64,000 bases of DNA, taken from Geothrix sp. Lineage in GTDB: Bacteria > Acidobacteriota > Holophagae > Holophagales > Holophagaceae. The notes beneath the pieces are model-generated. The model saw nothing but the letters and a program-made list of their open reading frames with translations, did no database searches and was not told the origin of the DNA. This document shows, piece by piece, positions 7,519 through 16,392 of the stretch. Made by a program: the position numbers and the translations under genes. The DNA lies in NCBI RefSeq assembly GCF_020622065.1, contig NZ_JAHRYQ010000001.1, positions 1,798,001 through 1,862,000 on the forward strand. Direction: 5' to 3'. Position 1 is the first letter of the stretch, and each line of letters opens with the position of its first letter.

Positions 7519-8739
7519 ATGAACCTGACGCGCCTCCGTTCTGTCCTGAACCTCACCGTCCTGGTGGCTGCTCTCGGCTACTTCGTCGACATGTTCGACC
7601 TGCTGCTCTTTCCCATCGTGCGCCAGCCGAGCCTGACCGCCCTGGGCGTACCGCCCGGCCTGCAGATTGAGGTCGGCGCCAGCCTGCTGAACTGGCAGAT
7701 GGCGGGCATGCTGCTCGGCGGCATCTTCTGGGGCGTGCTGGGCGACAAGAAGGGGCGGCTCTCCACCCTCTTCGGGAGCATCGCCCTCTATTCCGTGGCG
7801 AACCTCGGCAACGCCTTCGTCCAGTCGGTGCCGGCCTATGCCATGTGGCGCTTCCTGGCGGGGCTGGGACTGGCAGGGGAACTGGGTGCCGCCGTCACCA
7901 TGGTCTCCGAGATCCTTCCCAAGGACCTTCGCGGCTACGGCACGGCCATCGTGGCGGCCGTGGGGATCTTCGGCGCCGTGACGGCCAAGCTGGTGGGGGA
8001 CTTCTTCCCCTGGCGCGTCACCTACGCCGTGGGCGGCGGCCTCGGCGTGGCCCTGCTCTTCCTGCGCGTGGGCATCCGCGAGAGCTTCATGTTCGCGAAG
8101 ACGCACGAGGCCACGGTGGCCCGCGGCGACTTCCTCAGCCTCTTCACGGACTGGGGCCGCCTGGGGCGCTATGTCCGCTGCATCCTCATCGGCCTGCCCA
8201 CCTGGTTCGTGGTGGGCATCCTCATCACCTTCTCCCCCGAGTTCGCCCCGGTGTTGAAGGTGACGGGCCCCGTGAGCGCGGGGACCGCGGTCGCCTTCTG
8301 CTACACAGGCATCACCCTCGGCAGCGTGCTGAGCGGCTTCCTGAGCCAGGCCTGCCACACCCGCAAGAAGGTGGTCGGCTGGTTCGTGGCCGCGGCCCTG
8401 GCGGGCGTCGGCGTCTACCTCACCGCCCGGGGCCTGACGCCGGGGCTCTTCTACCTGCTGGCGGGCTATCTGGGGCTGGCCACCGGCTACTGGGCGGTCT
8501 TCGTGACGGTGGCCGCCGAGCAGTTCGGCACCAACCTCCGGGCCACGGTCGCCACCACCGTGCCGAATTTTGTGCGTGGCGCTGTCCCCCTCATCACCGG
8601 CGGTTTCCTGGCCTTCCGGAGCTCTCTGGGCTTGGTGGGGTCCGCCTGGGCCGTGGGCCTCATCTGCTTCGCCCTGGCCTTCGGGGCCCTGTGGGGCCTG
8701 CCGGAAACCCACGGCCGGGACCTGGACTTCGTGGAATAG
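7519..8739 (+). CDS. MFS transporter
   Basis: 406 aa with about 12 hydrophobic segments. The cytoplasmic loop after TM2 has the MFS signature GVLGDKKGR (about residue 74). LGLAGELGAAVTMVSEILP in TM4-5 resembles the sugar/metabolite:H+ symporter group. The final LPETHGRDLDF matches the usual PETKG-type end after TM12. Substrate cannot be told. It is divergent from the GlpD-like gene and converges with the SDR gene that ends 10 bases further on. No strong Shine-Dalgarno is visible. Confidence 0.85.
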   Translation: MNLTRLRSVLNLTVLVAALGYFVDMFDLLLFPIVRQPSLTALGVPPGLQIEVGASLLNWQMAGMLLGGIFWGVLGDKKGRLSTLFGSIALYSVANLGNAFVQSVPAYAMWRFLAGLGLAGELGAAVTMVSEILPKDLRGYGTAIVAAVGIFGAVTAKLVGDFFPWRVTYAVGGGLGVALLFLRVGIRESFMFAKTHEATVARGDFLSLFTDWGRLGRYVRCILIGLPTWFVVGILITFSPEFAPVLKVTGPVSAGTAVAFCYTGITLGSVLSGFLSQACHTRKKVVGWFVAAALAGVGVYLTARGLTPGLFYLLAGYLGLATGYWAVFVTVAAEQFGTNLRATVATTVPNFVRGAVPLITGGFLAFRSSLGLVGSAWAVGLICFALAFGALWGLPETHGRDLDFVE

Positions 8740-8749
8740 CCAAGCGGGT

Positions 8750-9478
8750 CTAGTAGACGGCGTCCGCCCCGCCATCGATCGGGATCACGGTCCCGGTGGT
8801 CCACCCGCTCTCGCCGCCCAGCAGGTACGCGGCCAAGGCCGCCACCTCCGTTTCCGTGCCCAGGCGCTTCAGGGGATTCACGGTGGACAGCTCCGCGAGG
8901 TAGCCCGCGGGATCGGCGCTCGCGGCCAGGCGGGCCTCCACCATCGCCGTGCGGATGGGGCCCGGCGCGAGGGCGTTGCAGCGGATGCCCCTGGGCGCCC
9001 ACTCCAGGGCCAGCACCTTCGCCAGCATGTGGACGCCGGCCTTGGCCACGCTGTAGGCGGCGCTGTCGGGGATGGCCCGCAGGCCGATGTTGGACCCCAC
9101 CAGCACCACGCTGGCGCCATCCTTCAGCCTCGAGCCCAGATGGTGGGCCATGAGCCAGGGGCCGCGCAGGTTGGCGGCGATCATGGCGTCGAAATCCGAG
9201 ATCGAGGTGGATTCCACCGAGCCCGTCAGGAGATGGCCCGCGTTCAGGAACAATCCATCGAAGGTTGGGCAGTCCCTGGCGAAGGCCGCCACCGCCGCCT
9301 CGTCCGAATGGTCGAAGGCCGCGTGGAGCGCGTCCGGCAGGGTCTCCTGAAGGGCCTCAAGGCGGCGCCCCACCAGCACCAGGTCCGCCCCACGATCCTT
9401 GAACAGCCGGGCCGCCACCCGCCCGATGCCGCTCCCGGCACCCGTGACAAGGAGGCGCCTGCCCTGGAGGGCGCTCAA
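8750..9478 (-). CDS. SDR-family oxidoreductase
   Basis: 242 aa classical short-chain dehydrogenase/reductase. The NAD(P) motif GAGSGIG is at about residue 14. NAG occurs at about 80, and the catalytic set Ser (VGSNIG), Tyr and Lys (AAYSVAKAG, about 145) is intact. The C-terminal IPIDGGAD is typical of this family. The start is TTG at 9478, whose TTGA overlaps the TGA of the upstream DUF502 gene; the open frame continues further upstream only because it runs through that gene. It is the last gene of a four-gene operon with the YedF-like gene, pgsA and DUF502. Substrate unknown. Confidence 0.85.
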   Translation of the reverse strand: MSALQGRRLLVTGAGSGIGRVAARLFKDRGADLVLVGRRLEALQETLPDALHAAFDHSDEAAVAAFARDCPTFDGLFLNAGHLLTGSVESTSISDFDAMIAANLRGPWLMAHHLGSRLKDGASVVLVGSNIGLRAIPDSAAYSVAKAGVHMLAKVLALEWAPRGIRCNALAPGPIRTAMVEARLAASADPAGYLAELSTVNPLKRLGTETEVAALAAYLLGGESGWTTGTVIPIDGGADAVY

Positions 9479-10113
9479 GGCTGCTCCGGGGCCCGTCCGA
9501 TGGTGCGGGGAGCCCGGGCCGGCACCACCACACCACCGCTCACGGCCCAGGTCAGCGCCTGATCGGCGCTCAGATCCACCGGACGGACCTTCGTGGTCTC
9601 GATCATCACGACATAGCCCGAGGTCGGATTCGGGGCCGTGGGCACATAGACCGCCACCATGGATTCCCCGCCGGCCACGGCCCAGGAGCAGTCCCGATGG
9701 GCCACGAAGCCCAGCGTGAACGAGCCCGGGTGCGGCCACTCGACGAGGACCACCTCCTTGAAGCTGCCGCCCTGCCCCGACTGGATGGCCCCCATGAGCT
9801 GCCGTGTGGCCCCGTAGATGGTCTTGACCACGGGAACATGCATCATCAGCTCGTCCAGCCAGTCCAGCAGCTGGCGCCCCACGAAGTTGCCCACCAGGGC
9901 TCCCACCAGCAGGAGCAGCAGGCCCGTGGCGAGGGCCGAAAACAGCGCCAGCCCCCAGGTCGGGGGATCGGGAAGCTGGATCGCGTGGGCCAGCCAGGTC
10001 AGCGGCCCCCGGAAGATGCCCACCAGCGCGTTGAAGATGCCCTTGAGGATCCAGACGGTCACCACCAGGGGGAGCAGCGTAAACAGGCCGGCGACGAGGT
10101 ATTTGCGGATCAT
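9475..10113 (-). CDS. DUF502 family membrane protein
   Basis: 212 aa. Two N-terminal transmembrane segments (about 8-30 and 53-78) are followed by the characteristic DUF502 stretch HVPVVKTIYGATRQL (about 93) and a soluble C-terminal domain with a VAVYVPTAPNPTSGY strand. Function of the family is unknown; it is found in many Gram-negative bacteria and plant plastids. The ATG overlaps the stop of pgsA (ATGA) and its own stop overlaps the SDR start, so all three are translationally coupled, which points to a role at the membrane. Confidence 0.88.
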   Translation of the reverse strand: MIRKYLVAGLFTLLPLVVTVWILKGIFNALVGIFRGPLTWLAHAIQLPDPPTWGLALFSALATGLLLLLVGALVGNFVGRQLLDWLDELMMHVPVVKTIYGATRQLMGAIQSGQGGSFKEVVLVEWPHPGSFTLGFVAHRDCSWAVAGGESMVAVYVPTAPNPTSGYVVMIETTKVRPVDLSADQALTWAVSGGVVVPARAPRTIGRAPEQP

Positions 10114-10757
10114 TCAGAGTCCTTGTGCCCGGTGAGGCGGCCGTCTTCGGCCATGATGCGGGGTCCCACCACTTTCCAGAATCCGTGGAAGTACGACATC
10201 GCGCTCCAGATGGCCAGGATCACGGCGCCCCAGAGCAGCAGCACGCCCATGCCCCAGAAGAAGCTGTAGGGCCGGTTGAGCTGGATGAACAGGTGGAAGA
10301 TGTCCTTGTGGGTCCACTCGTAAAGCCAGTAGTCGAGGCGCGGACCGAGGATGAGGCAGGAGATGGCCGCCACCTGGAAACCCATCTTCCATTTCCCGAT
10401 GGTGCCCGCGGGGATGGTCATGCCCTCCTCGCTGGCAATGCCGCGCAGCCCGGTCACGGCGAACTCCCGGGCCAGGATGATGAAGGTCATCCACGCTGGA
10501 GCCAGATTCAGCTCCACCAGGGAGATCAGGGCGCCGGACACCAGCAGCTTGTCCGCCAGGGGATCGAGCAGCTTCCCCAGCGTGGTCACCTGTTTCCAGC
10601 GCCGGGCGAAGTAGCCGTCCAGGGCATCGGTGATGGAGGCGGCCCAGAAGACCAGTACGCCGATGACCTCGTGGTTGGTCACCTTGGTCATGAGGACCAC
10701 GACCAGGACCGGGACCATGAGGATCCGCGCAAGCGACAGGAGGTTGGGCAGGTTCAT
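10110..10757 (-). CDS. pgsA: CDP-diacylglycerol-glycerol-3-phosphate 3-phosphatidyltransferase
   Basis: 215 aa integral membrane enzyme making phosphatidylglycerol phosphate from CDP-diacylglycerol and glycerol 3-phosphate. The CDP-alcohol phosphotransferase signature is complete: DALDGYFARR, then GKLLDPLADK (about residues 52-78), giving the D-G-A-R-G-D-D metal-binding set. Four to six membrane segments. The N-terminus MNLPNLLSLARI is typical of PgsA. It follows the YedF-like gene by 35 bp and overlaps the DUF502 gene by 4 bp. Confidence 0.93.
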   Translation of the reverse strand: MNLPNLLSLARILMVPVLVVVLMTKVTNHEVIGVLVFWAASITDALDGYFARRWKQVTTLGKLLDPLADKLLVSGALISLVELNLAPAWMTFIILAREFAVTGLRGIASEEGMTIPAGTIGKWKMGFQVAAISCLILGPRLDYWLYEWTHKDIFHLFIQLNRPYSFFWGMGVLLLWGAVILAIWSAMSYFHGFWKVVGPRIMAEDGRLTGHKDSE

Positions 10758-10792
10758 GGCGGACGGTCAGCTCCGCTTCCAGCCTACCGCGA

Positions 10793-11410
10793 TTACAGGA
10801 CCGTGACCCCGCCGCGCGCCAGCAGCTTCTGCCAGACCGCATCCGCCATGAGCTCGAACCTATCGGCTCCGGTTCCATCCCCGATCCCTGTCCCCGCCCC
10901 CGCCCCCGCCCCCGCATGGGCGAGGCTCGCCGCGGAGACTCGCACGGGGATGCCCCGGGCCTGGAGTGTCTCGAAAGCTGCCACTGCCAGGGGATCCTCG
11001 AGCAGTTCCACGGCCTGGTGGGCGAGCCCAACCCAGGGCGTGCCCGAATCCAGGTGCGATAGGGTCTCCAGGAGCAGGCGCCGGCCCAGGGCCCGGTCCC
11101 CCGGCGCGAAGGCACTGCGGAGCAGGAGCACGGGCGGGAGGGCGGGCGGGGCCGGTGGCGGGGGGGCGCTGGCGGGAAGGGGAGACGGAACCGCCCCCGC
11201 GGCCACCAGCAGCTCCCACTGGGGGCCCTGCTGCACCAGCCGGGCCACGCGGCCCTGCTTCTCGAGAAAGCCGGCCACATTGATGCGCAGCATCTCGTCC
11301 TCGCCGAGAATGCGCAGAGGCACCCCGGGCTGTTCGGCCAGAAGCGAGCGCAATTCCAGCAGGGCCTGGAAGACCGTGACATCGAGCAGTTCGAGGGTGA
11401 GGATATCCAT
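10793..11410 (-). CDS. YedF-like protein (TusA-like plus DsrE-like domains) lacking the TusA cysteine
   Basis: 205 aa from ATG 11410; a TTG further upstream (11461) is possible but overlaps queG more. Residues 1-65 resemble a TusA/SirA fold. However, the position of the Cys-Pro motif reads LLDVTVFQ, with no cysteine. The C-terminal part (VLLLRSAFAPGDRALGRRLL, then GLAHQAVELLED) resembles DsrE-type domains of YedF, a selenium/sulfur-metabolism-associated protein. Between them is a proline-rich linker, and near the C-terminus an AGAGAGAG run encoded by tandem CCCCCG. A sulfur-transfer role is doubtful without the cysteine. First gene of the pgsA operon. Confidence 0.5.
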   Translation of the reverse strand: MDILTLELLDVTVFQALLELRSLLAEQPGVPLRILGEDEMLRINVAGFLEKQGRVARLVQQGPQWELLVAAGAVPSPLPASAPPPPAPPALPPVLLLRSAFAPGDRALGRRLLLETLSHLDSGTPWVGLAHQAVELLEDPLAVAAFETLQARGIPVRVSAASLAHAGAGAGAGTGIGDGTGADRFELMADAVWQKLLARGGVTVL

Positions 11411-11426
11411 GGGAGGTGGCCTTCGC

Positions 11427-12371
11427 GTGCCAGTTGAACACCCGGATCCACTGGCGTTCAAGGCCTGGCTTCGCTCCGAGGCCCTTTCCGCGGGTTTCGC
11501 CCGGGTGGGCTTCGCCGACAGCGGGCCCTTCGAGGCCGAGGGGGCGCACCTGGAGACCTGGTTCGCCCAGGGCCGGGGGGCCCTGCTGCCCTACTTGGAT
11601 CCCACCATGCTCTTGGATCCCCGGGCCTTATGGCCCCAAGCCCGCTCGGCCCTGGTGGGCTTCTTCCCCTACGCGCAGCCCGGGGCCATCCCGGGCGCGG
11701 CCCCGGACAGCCTGAAATTGAGCCGCTACCTGTGGGGACCCGACTACCACATGATCCTGAAGCCTCGGCTGGCCCGGCTGCTGGAGGCCGCCCAGACCCG
11801 ATGGCCGGACCTGGAGGGCCGCGTCTGTGTGGATACGGCGCCGCTGCTGGAGCGTCAGCTGGCGGCCCGAGCGGGCTTGGGCTGGCAGGGCAAGCACACC
11901 CTTCTCATCGCCGGCAAGGACGGCTCCTGGGGCTTCCTGGGCGTACTGCTGCTGTCCGTGGACCTGCCGCCGGATGCGCCCTTCCTGACCGAACAATGTG
12001 GGTCGTGCACGGCCTGTCTGGAGGCCTGCCCTTCCGGAGCCCTGGAGCCCTTCCGGCTGGATCCGGCCCGCTGCCTCACCACCTACACCATTGAAACCGA
12101 GGCCGAGCCCCCTCCTGACATCGCCACGGCCCTGGCCAGCAGCCGCTGGGCAGCGGGCTGCGACGCCTGCCAGGAGGTCTGCCCCTGGAACCGGGCGCCG
12201 GTCTGGGGCGATCCGGCCCTCTGGGGCGGCCCCAGCCCCCTCCACACCCGGGCTTCGGCGGACCTGCCCCGAGGCGCGGCCCAGTGGCGAAAGCTCACCC
12301 GGCGGACGGCCCTCCGGCGCGTCCGGGACCGCCATTGGCGGGCCACGCTGATCCGAATCCTCGGGGCCTGA
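11427..12371 (+). CDS. queG: Epoxyqueuosine reductase
   Basis: 314 aa cobalamin-dependent iron-sulfur enzyme for the last step of queuosine synthesis in tRNA. The C-terminal half has two [4Fe-4S] sites: CGSCTACLEACP (about residue 192) and CDACQEVCPWN (about 248). The N-terminal half has the conserved RYLWGPDYH and the catalytic VDTAPLLER region with Asp. The start is GTG 11427, preceded by GGGAGGTGG; the long upstream open frame is spurious. It is divergent from the YedF-like gene, with only 16 bp between start codons. The gene is normal in length. Confidence 0.93.
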   Translation: MPVEHPDPLAFKAWLRSEALSAGFARVGFADSGPFEAEGAHLETWFAQGRGALLPYLDPTMLLDPRALWPQARSALVGFFPYAQPGAIPGAAPDSLKLSRYLWGPDYHMILKPRLARLLEAAQTRWPDLEGRVCVDTAPLLERQLAARAGLGWQGKHTLLIAGKDGSWGFLGVLLLSVDLPPDAPFLTEQCGSCTACLEACPSGALEPFRLDPARCLTTYTIETEAEPPPDIATALASSRWAAGCDACQEVCPWNRAPVWGDPALWGGPSPLHTRASADLPRGAAQWRKLTRRTALRRVRDRHWRATLIRILGA

Positions 12372-12379
12372 TATTTTCA

Positions 12380-12408
12380 TTGGAAATGTTGGGTTTTTCC
12401 CATATAAA
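12380..12408 (+). promoter_or_regulatory. Promoter of speA
   Basis: -35 TTGGAA (12380-12385) and -10 TATAAA (12403-12408) with 17-bp spacing, starting nine bases after the queG stop. It lies 49 bp before the speA start. A CGGCCA/TGGCCG hairpin (12417-12432) sits in the 5' leader. Confidence 0.6.
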
Positions 12409-12456
12409 CGAACTTCCGGCCAAAGGTGGCCGCCCCGGTTTGAGGAGGCCCCTCGG

Positions 12457-14352
12457 ATGCCCATGAAGCACTGGACGGTCCAGGACGCCGTGACTTTGTA
12501 CGGCGTGAAGGAATGGGGGAGCGGCTACTTCGGCGTCAATGCCAAGGGCCATCTGGAAATCACCCCCACCAAGGACGAGTCCCTCAGTTGCGACGTCTAC
12601 GAGATCGTCCAGCATCTGAAGAAGAAGGGCATCCGCACTCCCGTGAACCTGCGCTTCCCGCAGGTGCTGGCCCACCGCGTCGTCGAGGTCAACGAGGCCT
12701 TCCGCCACGCCATCATCGAGTTCGGCTACGAGGGCGGCTACCAGGGCGTCTACCCCGTGAAGACCAACCAGACGAAGGAAGTGGTCGAGGAGATCATCCG
12801 GGCCGGGAACAAATATCACTACGGGCTGGAAGCCGGCTCCAAGCCCGAGCTCATGATCGCCCTCAGCCTGGACCTGCATCCCGAGGCCCTGGTCCTCTGC
12901 AACGGCTACAAGGACGAATCCTTCATCCGCATGGCCCTGCTGGCCCGCAAGGCCGGCCGCAAGGTGGTCATCACCGTCGAGAAGATGACGGAACTGCCGC
13001 TGATCCTGAAGGTGGCGAAGGAATTGAAAGTGGAGCCCCTCATCGGGCTGCGCGCCAAGCTCAACGCCCAGGGCAGTGGCAAGTGGGAGACCAGCGCCGG
13101 GGATCATGCGAAATTCGGCCTCACCACCCGCGAGATCCTCGACGCCATCGAAGTCCTGGAGAAGCGCGACCTGCTGGACAGCATCATCGAGCTGCACTTC
13201 CACATCGGCAGCCAGATCACGGACATCCGGAAGATCAAGTCGGCCATGAAGGAGGCCACCCGCATCTACGCCAAGCTCCGCAAGATGGGCGTGCCCATCC
13301 GCTACCTCAATGTCGGCGGCGGCCTCGGCGTGGACTACGATGGCAGCAAGACCACCTTCAGCAGCTCCATGAACTACACCATCGCCGAGTACGCAGCCGA
13401 TGTGGTCTACACCACCAAGGACATCTGCACCCAGGAGCAGGTGCCCATGCCGGACCTGCTCAGCGAGTCGGGCCGCGCCATCGTGGCCTACCACGAGGTG
13501 GTGGTGGTGGACATCATCGGCCTCATCGACACCACGCACACCAAGTACTCGGTGACCCTCACCGGGAACGAGCCCCAGATCCTCAAGGAGCTGGCCTACA
13601 CCCGGGACAACATCTCCGTGAAGAACTTCGCCGAGATGTACCACGATGCCATCACCCAGAAGGACGAACTGCTCACGCTCTTCAACCTGGGCTACCTGGG
13701 CCTCGAGGATCGCAGTAAGGGCGAAACCCTGTTCTGGGAGGTCTGCCGGAAACTCTCCCGCATCCTCAGCAGCAAGAGCCTGAAGTATGTGCCCGAGGAA
13801 TTCCAGGATCTCAACAAGAGCCTGGCGGACAAGCTCATCGCCAACTTCAGCATCTTCCAGTCCATGCCCGATCACTGGGCCATCGAGCAGCTCTTCCCCG
13901 TCATGCCCATCCACCGGCTGAAGGAGAAGCCCGCCCTGTCGGCCACCCTGTGCGACATCACCTGCGACAGCGACGGAAAGATGGAGAAGTTCATCGACCT
14001 GAAGGATGTCCGCGACGAGATCCCCTTCCACGAACCCCGGGGCGGCGAGGCCTACTATGTGGCCTTCTTCCTCACGGGCGCCTACCAGGACATCCTGGGC
14101 ATGCGGCACAACCTCTTCGGCGCGCCCAATGAGGCGCACATCGTGGTCCACGAGGACGACACCTTCAAGGTCCAGCACATCGTGAAGGGCGACACGGTGG
14201 ACCATGTCCTCCGCAGCGTCCACTACGATCCCGATGTACTCATCCAGGGGCCCCAGACCAAGCGCAAGGCCAGCGCCAAGAATGATGCCGCCGAGGCCCT
14301 CCGCGCCCTGCTGACGGAAGAGCGGAAGCTCCACACCTACTTGGAAATTTGA
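12457..14352 (+). CDS. speA: Biosynthetic arginine decarboxylase
   Basis: 631 aa PLP enzyme (fold type III) converting arginine to agmatine, the first step of putrescine/spermidine synthesis. The PLP lysine lies in YPVKTNQ (about residue 105). The substrate/PLP region reads HFHIGSQ (about 248) and GGGLGVDYDG (about 285), with SESGRAIVAYH near 345. Length matches bacterial SpeA (630-660 aa). GAGGAG lies upstream of ATG 12457. Transcribed alone from the promoter just after queG; no agmatinase or deiminase gene is in the window. Confidence 0.95.
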   Translation: MPMKHWTVQDAVTLYGVKEWGSGYFGVNAKGHLEITPTKDESLSCDVYEIVQHLKKKGIRTPVNLRFPQVLAHRVVEVNEAFRHAIIEFGYEGGYQGVYPVKTNQTKEVVEEIIRAGNKYHYGLEAGSKPELMIALSLDLHPEALVLCNGYKDESFIRMALLARKAGRKVVITVEKMTELPLILKVAKELKVEPLIGLRAKLNAQGSGKWETSAGDHAKFGLTTREILDAIEVLEKRDLLDSIIELHFHIGSQITDIRKIKSAMKEATRIYAKLRKMGVPIRYLNVGGGLGVDYDGSKTTFSSSMNYTIAEYAADVVYTTKDICTQEQVPMPDLLSESGRAIVAYHEVVVVDIIGLIDTTHTKYSVTLTGNEPQILKELAYTRDNISVKNFAEMYHDAITQKDELLTLFNLGYLGLEDRSKGETLFWEVCRKLSRILSSKSLKYVPEEFQDLNKSLADKLIANFSIFQSMPDHWAIEQLFPVMPIHRLKEKPALSATLCDITCDSDGKMEKFIDLKDVRDEIPFHEPRGGEAYYVAFFLTGAYQDILGMRHNLFGAPNEAHIVVHEDDTFKVQHIVKGDTVDHVLRSVHYDPDVLIQGPQTKRKASAKNDAAEALRALLTEERKLHTYLEI

Positions 14353-14356
14353 GCCT

Positions 14357-14836
14357 TCAATAGCGGACCTTGTCGGTCTTCCGGTCCCAGGCCCGGAAGA
14401 CTTCGAGGGCCTCGTCGCGCAGCAGCTGTTCCGCAGGGAGGCTCCGTTCCCCGGGGGGCAGCGCCACTTCATGGTAGAGCCACGCGTCGTCGAACTGGAT
14501 CGCCGCAGCGTCCGCGCGGCCGTTGGCGTACCAGAGGCGATCCAACCGCGCCCAGTAGATGGCGCCCAGGCACATGGGACAGGGCTCGCAGCTGGTGTAG
14601 ATCGCGCAGCCCCGCAGCTCGAAAGTCCCGAGCCGCGCACAGGCCGCGCGGATGGCCACCACCTCCGCGTGGGCCGTGGGATCGTGGCCGGAGGTCACCC
14701 GATTCCAGCCCTCGCCCACGATGGCGCCATCCTTCACGACGACCGCGCCGAAGGGGCCGCCCGCCCCCTCCTCCATGTGGATGCGGGAAAGCTCGATGGC
14801 CCGCCGCATGAACCTGGCATCGGCCTCCGTCTCCAT
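14357..14836 (-). CDS. guaD: Guanine deaminase (cytidine-deaminase fold)
   Basis: 159 aa zinc hydrolase converting guanine to xanthine. Zinc motifs are HAEVVAIRAA (about residue 56, catalytic Glu) and SCEPCPMCLGAIYWARL (about 86-102). The downstream IQFDDAWLYHE and the C-terminal FRAWDRKTDKVRY follow Bacillus-type GuaD (156 aa) closely, and this separates it from tRNA adenosine deaminases. It converges with speA (4 bp between stops). The DinB gene lies 40 bp upstream on the same strand and may be co-transcribed. Confidence 0.88.
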   Translation of the reverse strand: METEADARFMRRAIELSRIHMEEGAGGPFGAVVVKDGAIVGEGWNRVTSGHDPTAHAEVVAIRAACARLGTFELRGCAIYTSCEPCPMCLGAIYWARLDRLWYANGRADAAAIQFDDAWLYHEVALPPGERSLPAEQLLRDEALEVFRAWDRKTDKVRY

Positions 14837-14876
14837 GGCGCATCCCCCGAATAGGTCCGCACCATTGTCTCACCGC

Positions 14877-15359
14877 TCAAGAATCCCAGCGTGCCTCGGG
14901 CTTCTGCTTCCACAGCCAGATGATGTAGTCCACATTCTTCGGCGCCGCCCCCAGAGCCTTGAGGCAGGTCATGTTCTGCCCACGGTGGTGCTGGGTGTGC
15001 AGGCAGACCTGGACCAGCGCGTCCGTCACGGACACCAGGCAGGGCGGATCCGGGAACCAGGGCACCTGGACGATGCGAGCGAGCGAGGCGTCGTCCAGGC
15101 TGCGGCCCAGGGCCCGGAAGACCTCGTGGCTGGCCTGGCAGCGGAGCCATAGATCCCCGAAAGCAGGCAAGGGGCGCTCCTCCATGGGCACCCCTTCCCC
15201 CTTGAGGAGTTTCAGGAAGGCCTCCTGCACATCCACCAGGTGCCCCACCCGGGTGCGCAACTCGGAATCGTCGCGAACCTGTGACTTGCCCCAGGCATGA
15301 AAGAACATCGCATCCGCCCAGGCCTGGTGGCCGAGCAGATCCTTCAGCAGGCCGATCAT
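14877..15359 (-). CDS. DinB/YfiT-like metal-binding four-helix protein
   Basis: 160 aa. The predicted four-helix bundle carries the DinB-family histidines: LLGHQAWADAMFF at the N-terminus and CLHTQHHRGQNM near residue 128. Members include thiol transferases (bacillithiol or mycothiol type) and many proteins of unknown role. No partner domain. Upstream of guaD on the same strand; no functional link is evident. Confidence 0.8.
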   Translation of the reverse strand: MIGLLKDLLGHQAWADAMFFHAWGKSQVRDDSELRTRVGHLVDVQEAFLKLLKGEGVPMEERPLPAFGDLWLRCQASHEVFRALGRSLDDASLARIVQVPWFPDPPCLVSVTDALVQVCLHTQHHRGQNMTCLKALGAAPKNVDYIIWLWKQKPEARWDS

Positions 15360-15480
15360 GGTCCCTCCCGGGATGGTCGGATTCTAGCGAAAGAAACCTA
15401 CCGCAGGTCACCATCCTGTCCCAAACCCATCCGGTGGAACATGGAGACCACACCATCACCATTCCATCAGGGAGCTCGAT

Positions 15481-16368
15481 ATGGACATCCAGCACATCGG
15501 CATCGTCGGCTGCGGACTTATGGGCTCGGGCATCGCTCAGTGCGCCGTGGAGGCCGGCTACCAAATCTGGGTGAAGGAGGCCGACGAGCCGCTCCTCGCC
15601 AAAGGGCTGGCCCGCATCCAGGGCGCCTGGGAGCGCGCCGTGGCGAAGGGCAAGCTGACCGAAGACCAGAAGGCCGGCCTGGGCCGCCGCTTGAACGGCA
15701 CGACCACCTTCGCCGCCCTGGCAACCTGCGACCTGGTGGTGGAGGCCGTGCCGGAGCGCATGGACCTCAAGCTCCAGACCTTCGCAGAGCTGGACCGCGT
15801 GCTGGGCCCGGATGCCCTGCTCTGCACCAACACCTCCAGCCTCTCCGTGGCTCAGATCAGCCCGGCCCTCTCTCCACACCGGCTGGGCCGGCTGGCGGGC
15901 CTCCACTTCTTCAACCCCGTGCCCGTCATGCCCCTGGTGGAAGTCGTCCGTACCCTGGCCACGGGTGAAGACACCCTGGCCACCCTGCGGGCCTTTGTCG
16001 CCAAGCTCGGCAAGACTGCCGTCCTGGCGCCGGACGCCCCGGGGTTCGTGGTGAACCGCCTGCTGGTACCCTACCTGCTCGACGCCATGCGCTGCGCCGA
16101 GCAGAAGCTGGCCACGGTGGAGGACATTGACACGGGCATGAAGCTGGGTTGCGGCCACCCCATGGGACCGCTGCACCTGAGCGACTTCATCGGCCTCGAC
16201 ACCATGCAGAGCGTGGCCGAAGTGCTCTTCGAGGCCTTCGGGGAGCCCCGCTTCAAGGCCCCCTCGGTGTTGCGCCAGCTCGTCGCCGCCGGGCGCCTGG
16301 GCCGGAAGTCCGGCTCCGGCTTCTACCGCTGGGAGGGCGAGAAGCGGCAGGAAGCGCTGCCCCTGTAA
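15481..16368 (+). CDS. hbd: 3-hydroxybutyryl-CoA dehydrogenase
   Basis: 295 aa NAD(P)-dependent 3-hydroxyacyl-CoA dehydrogenase. The Rossmann motif GIVGCGLMGSGIAQ begins at residue 7. DLVVEAVPE (about 83), NTSSLS (about 118) and the catalytic His in GLHFFNPVPVM (about 140) are all present. The C-terminal dimer domain has GCGHPMGPLHLSDFIGLD. Length is that of the stand-alone butyrate/PHB-type enzyme. It may act in fatty acid oxidation or butyryl-CoA metabolism; no thiolase or crotonase is adjacent. ATG follows a GGGAG-like site. Confidence 0.93.
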   Translation: MDIQHIGIVGCGLMGSGIAQCAVEAGYQIWVKEADEPLLAKGLARIQGAWERAVAKGKLTEDQKAGLGRRLNGTTTFAALATCDLVVEAVPERMDLKLQTFAELDRVLGPDALLCTNTSSLSVAQISPALSPHRLGRLAGLHFFNPVPVMPLVEVVRTLATGEDTLATLRAFVAKLGKTAVLAPDAPGFVVNRLLVPYLLDAMRCAEQKLATVEDIDTGMKLGCGHPMGPLHLSDFIGLDTMQSVAEVLFEAFGEPRFKAPSVLRQLVAAGRLGRKSGSGFYRWEGEKRQEALPL

Positions 16369-16392
16369 CCCAACCGTTGTAGTCTGTCGGCC

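Noticed and set aside
7465-8775. 436-codon minus-strand frame across the MFS gene
   Set aside because: It mirrors the transporter in an antisense frame; Gly/His/Glu-rich text without domains, typical of high-GC shadow frames.
12295-14640. 781-codon antisense frame over speA
   Set aside because: speA is unmistakable on the other strand. The antisense text is a codon-bias artefact.
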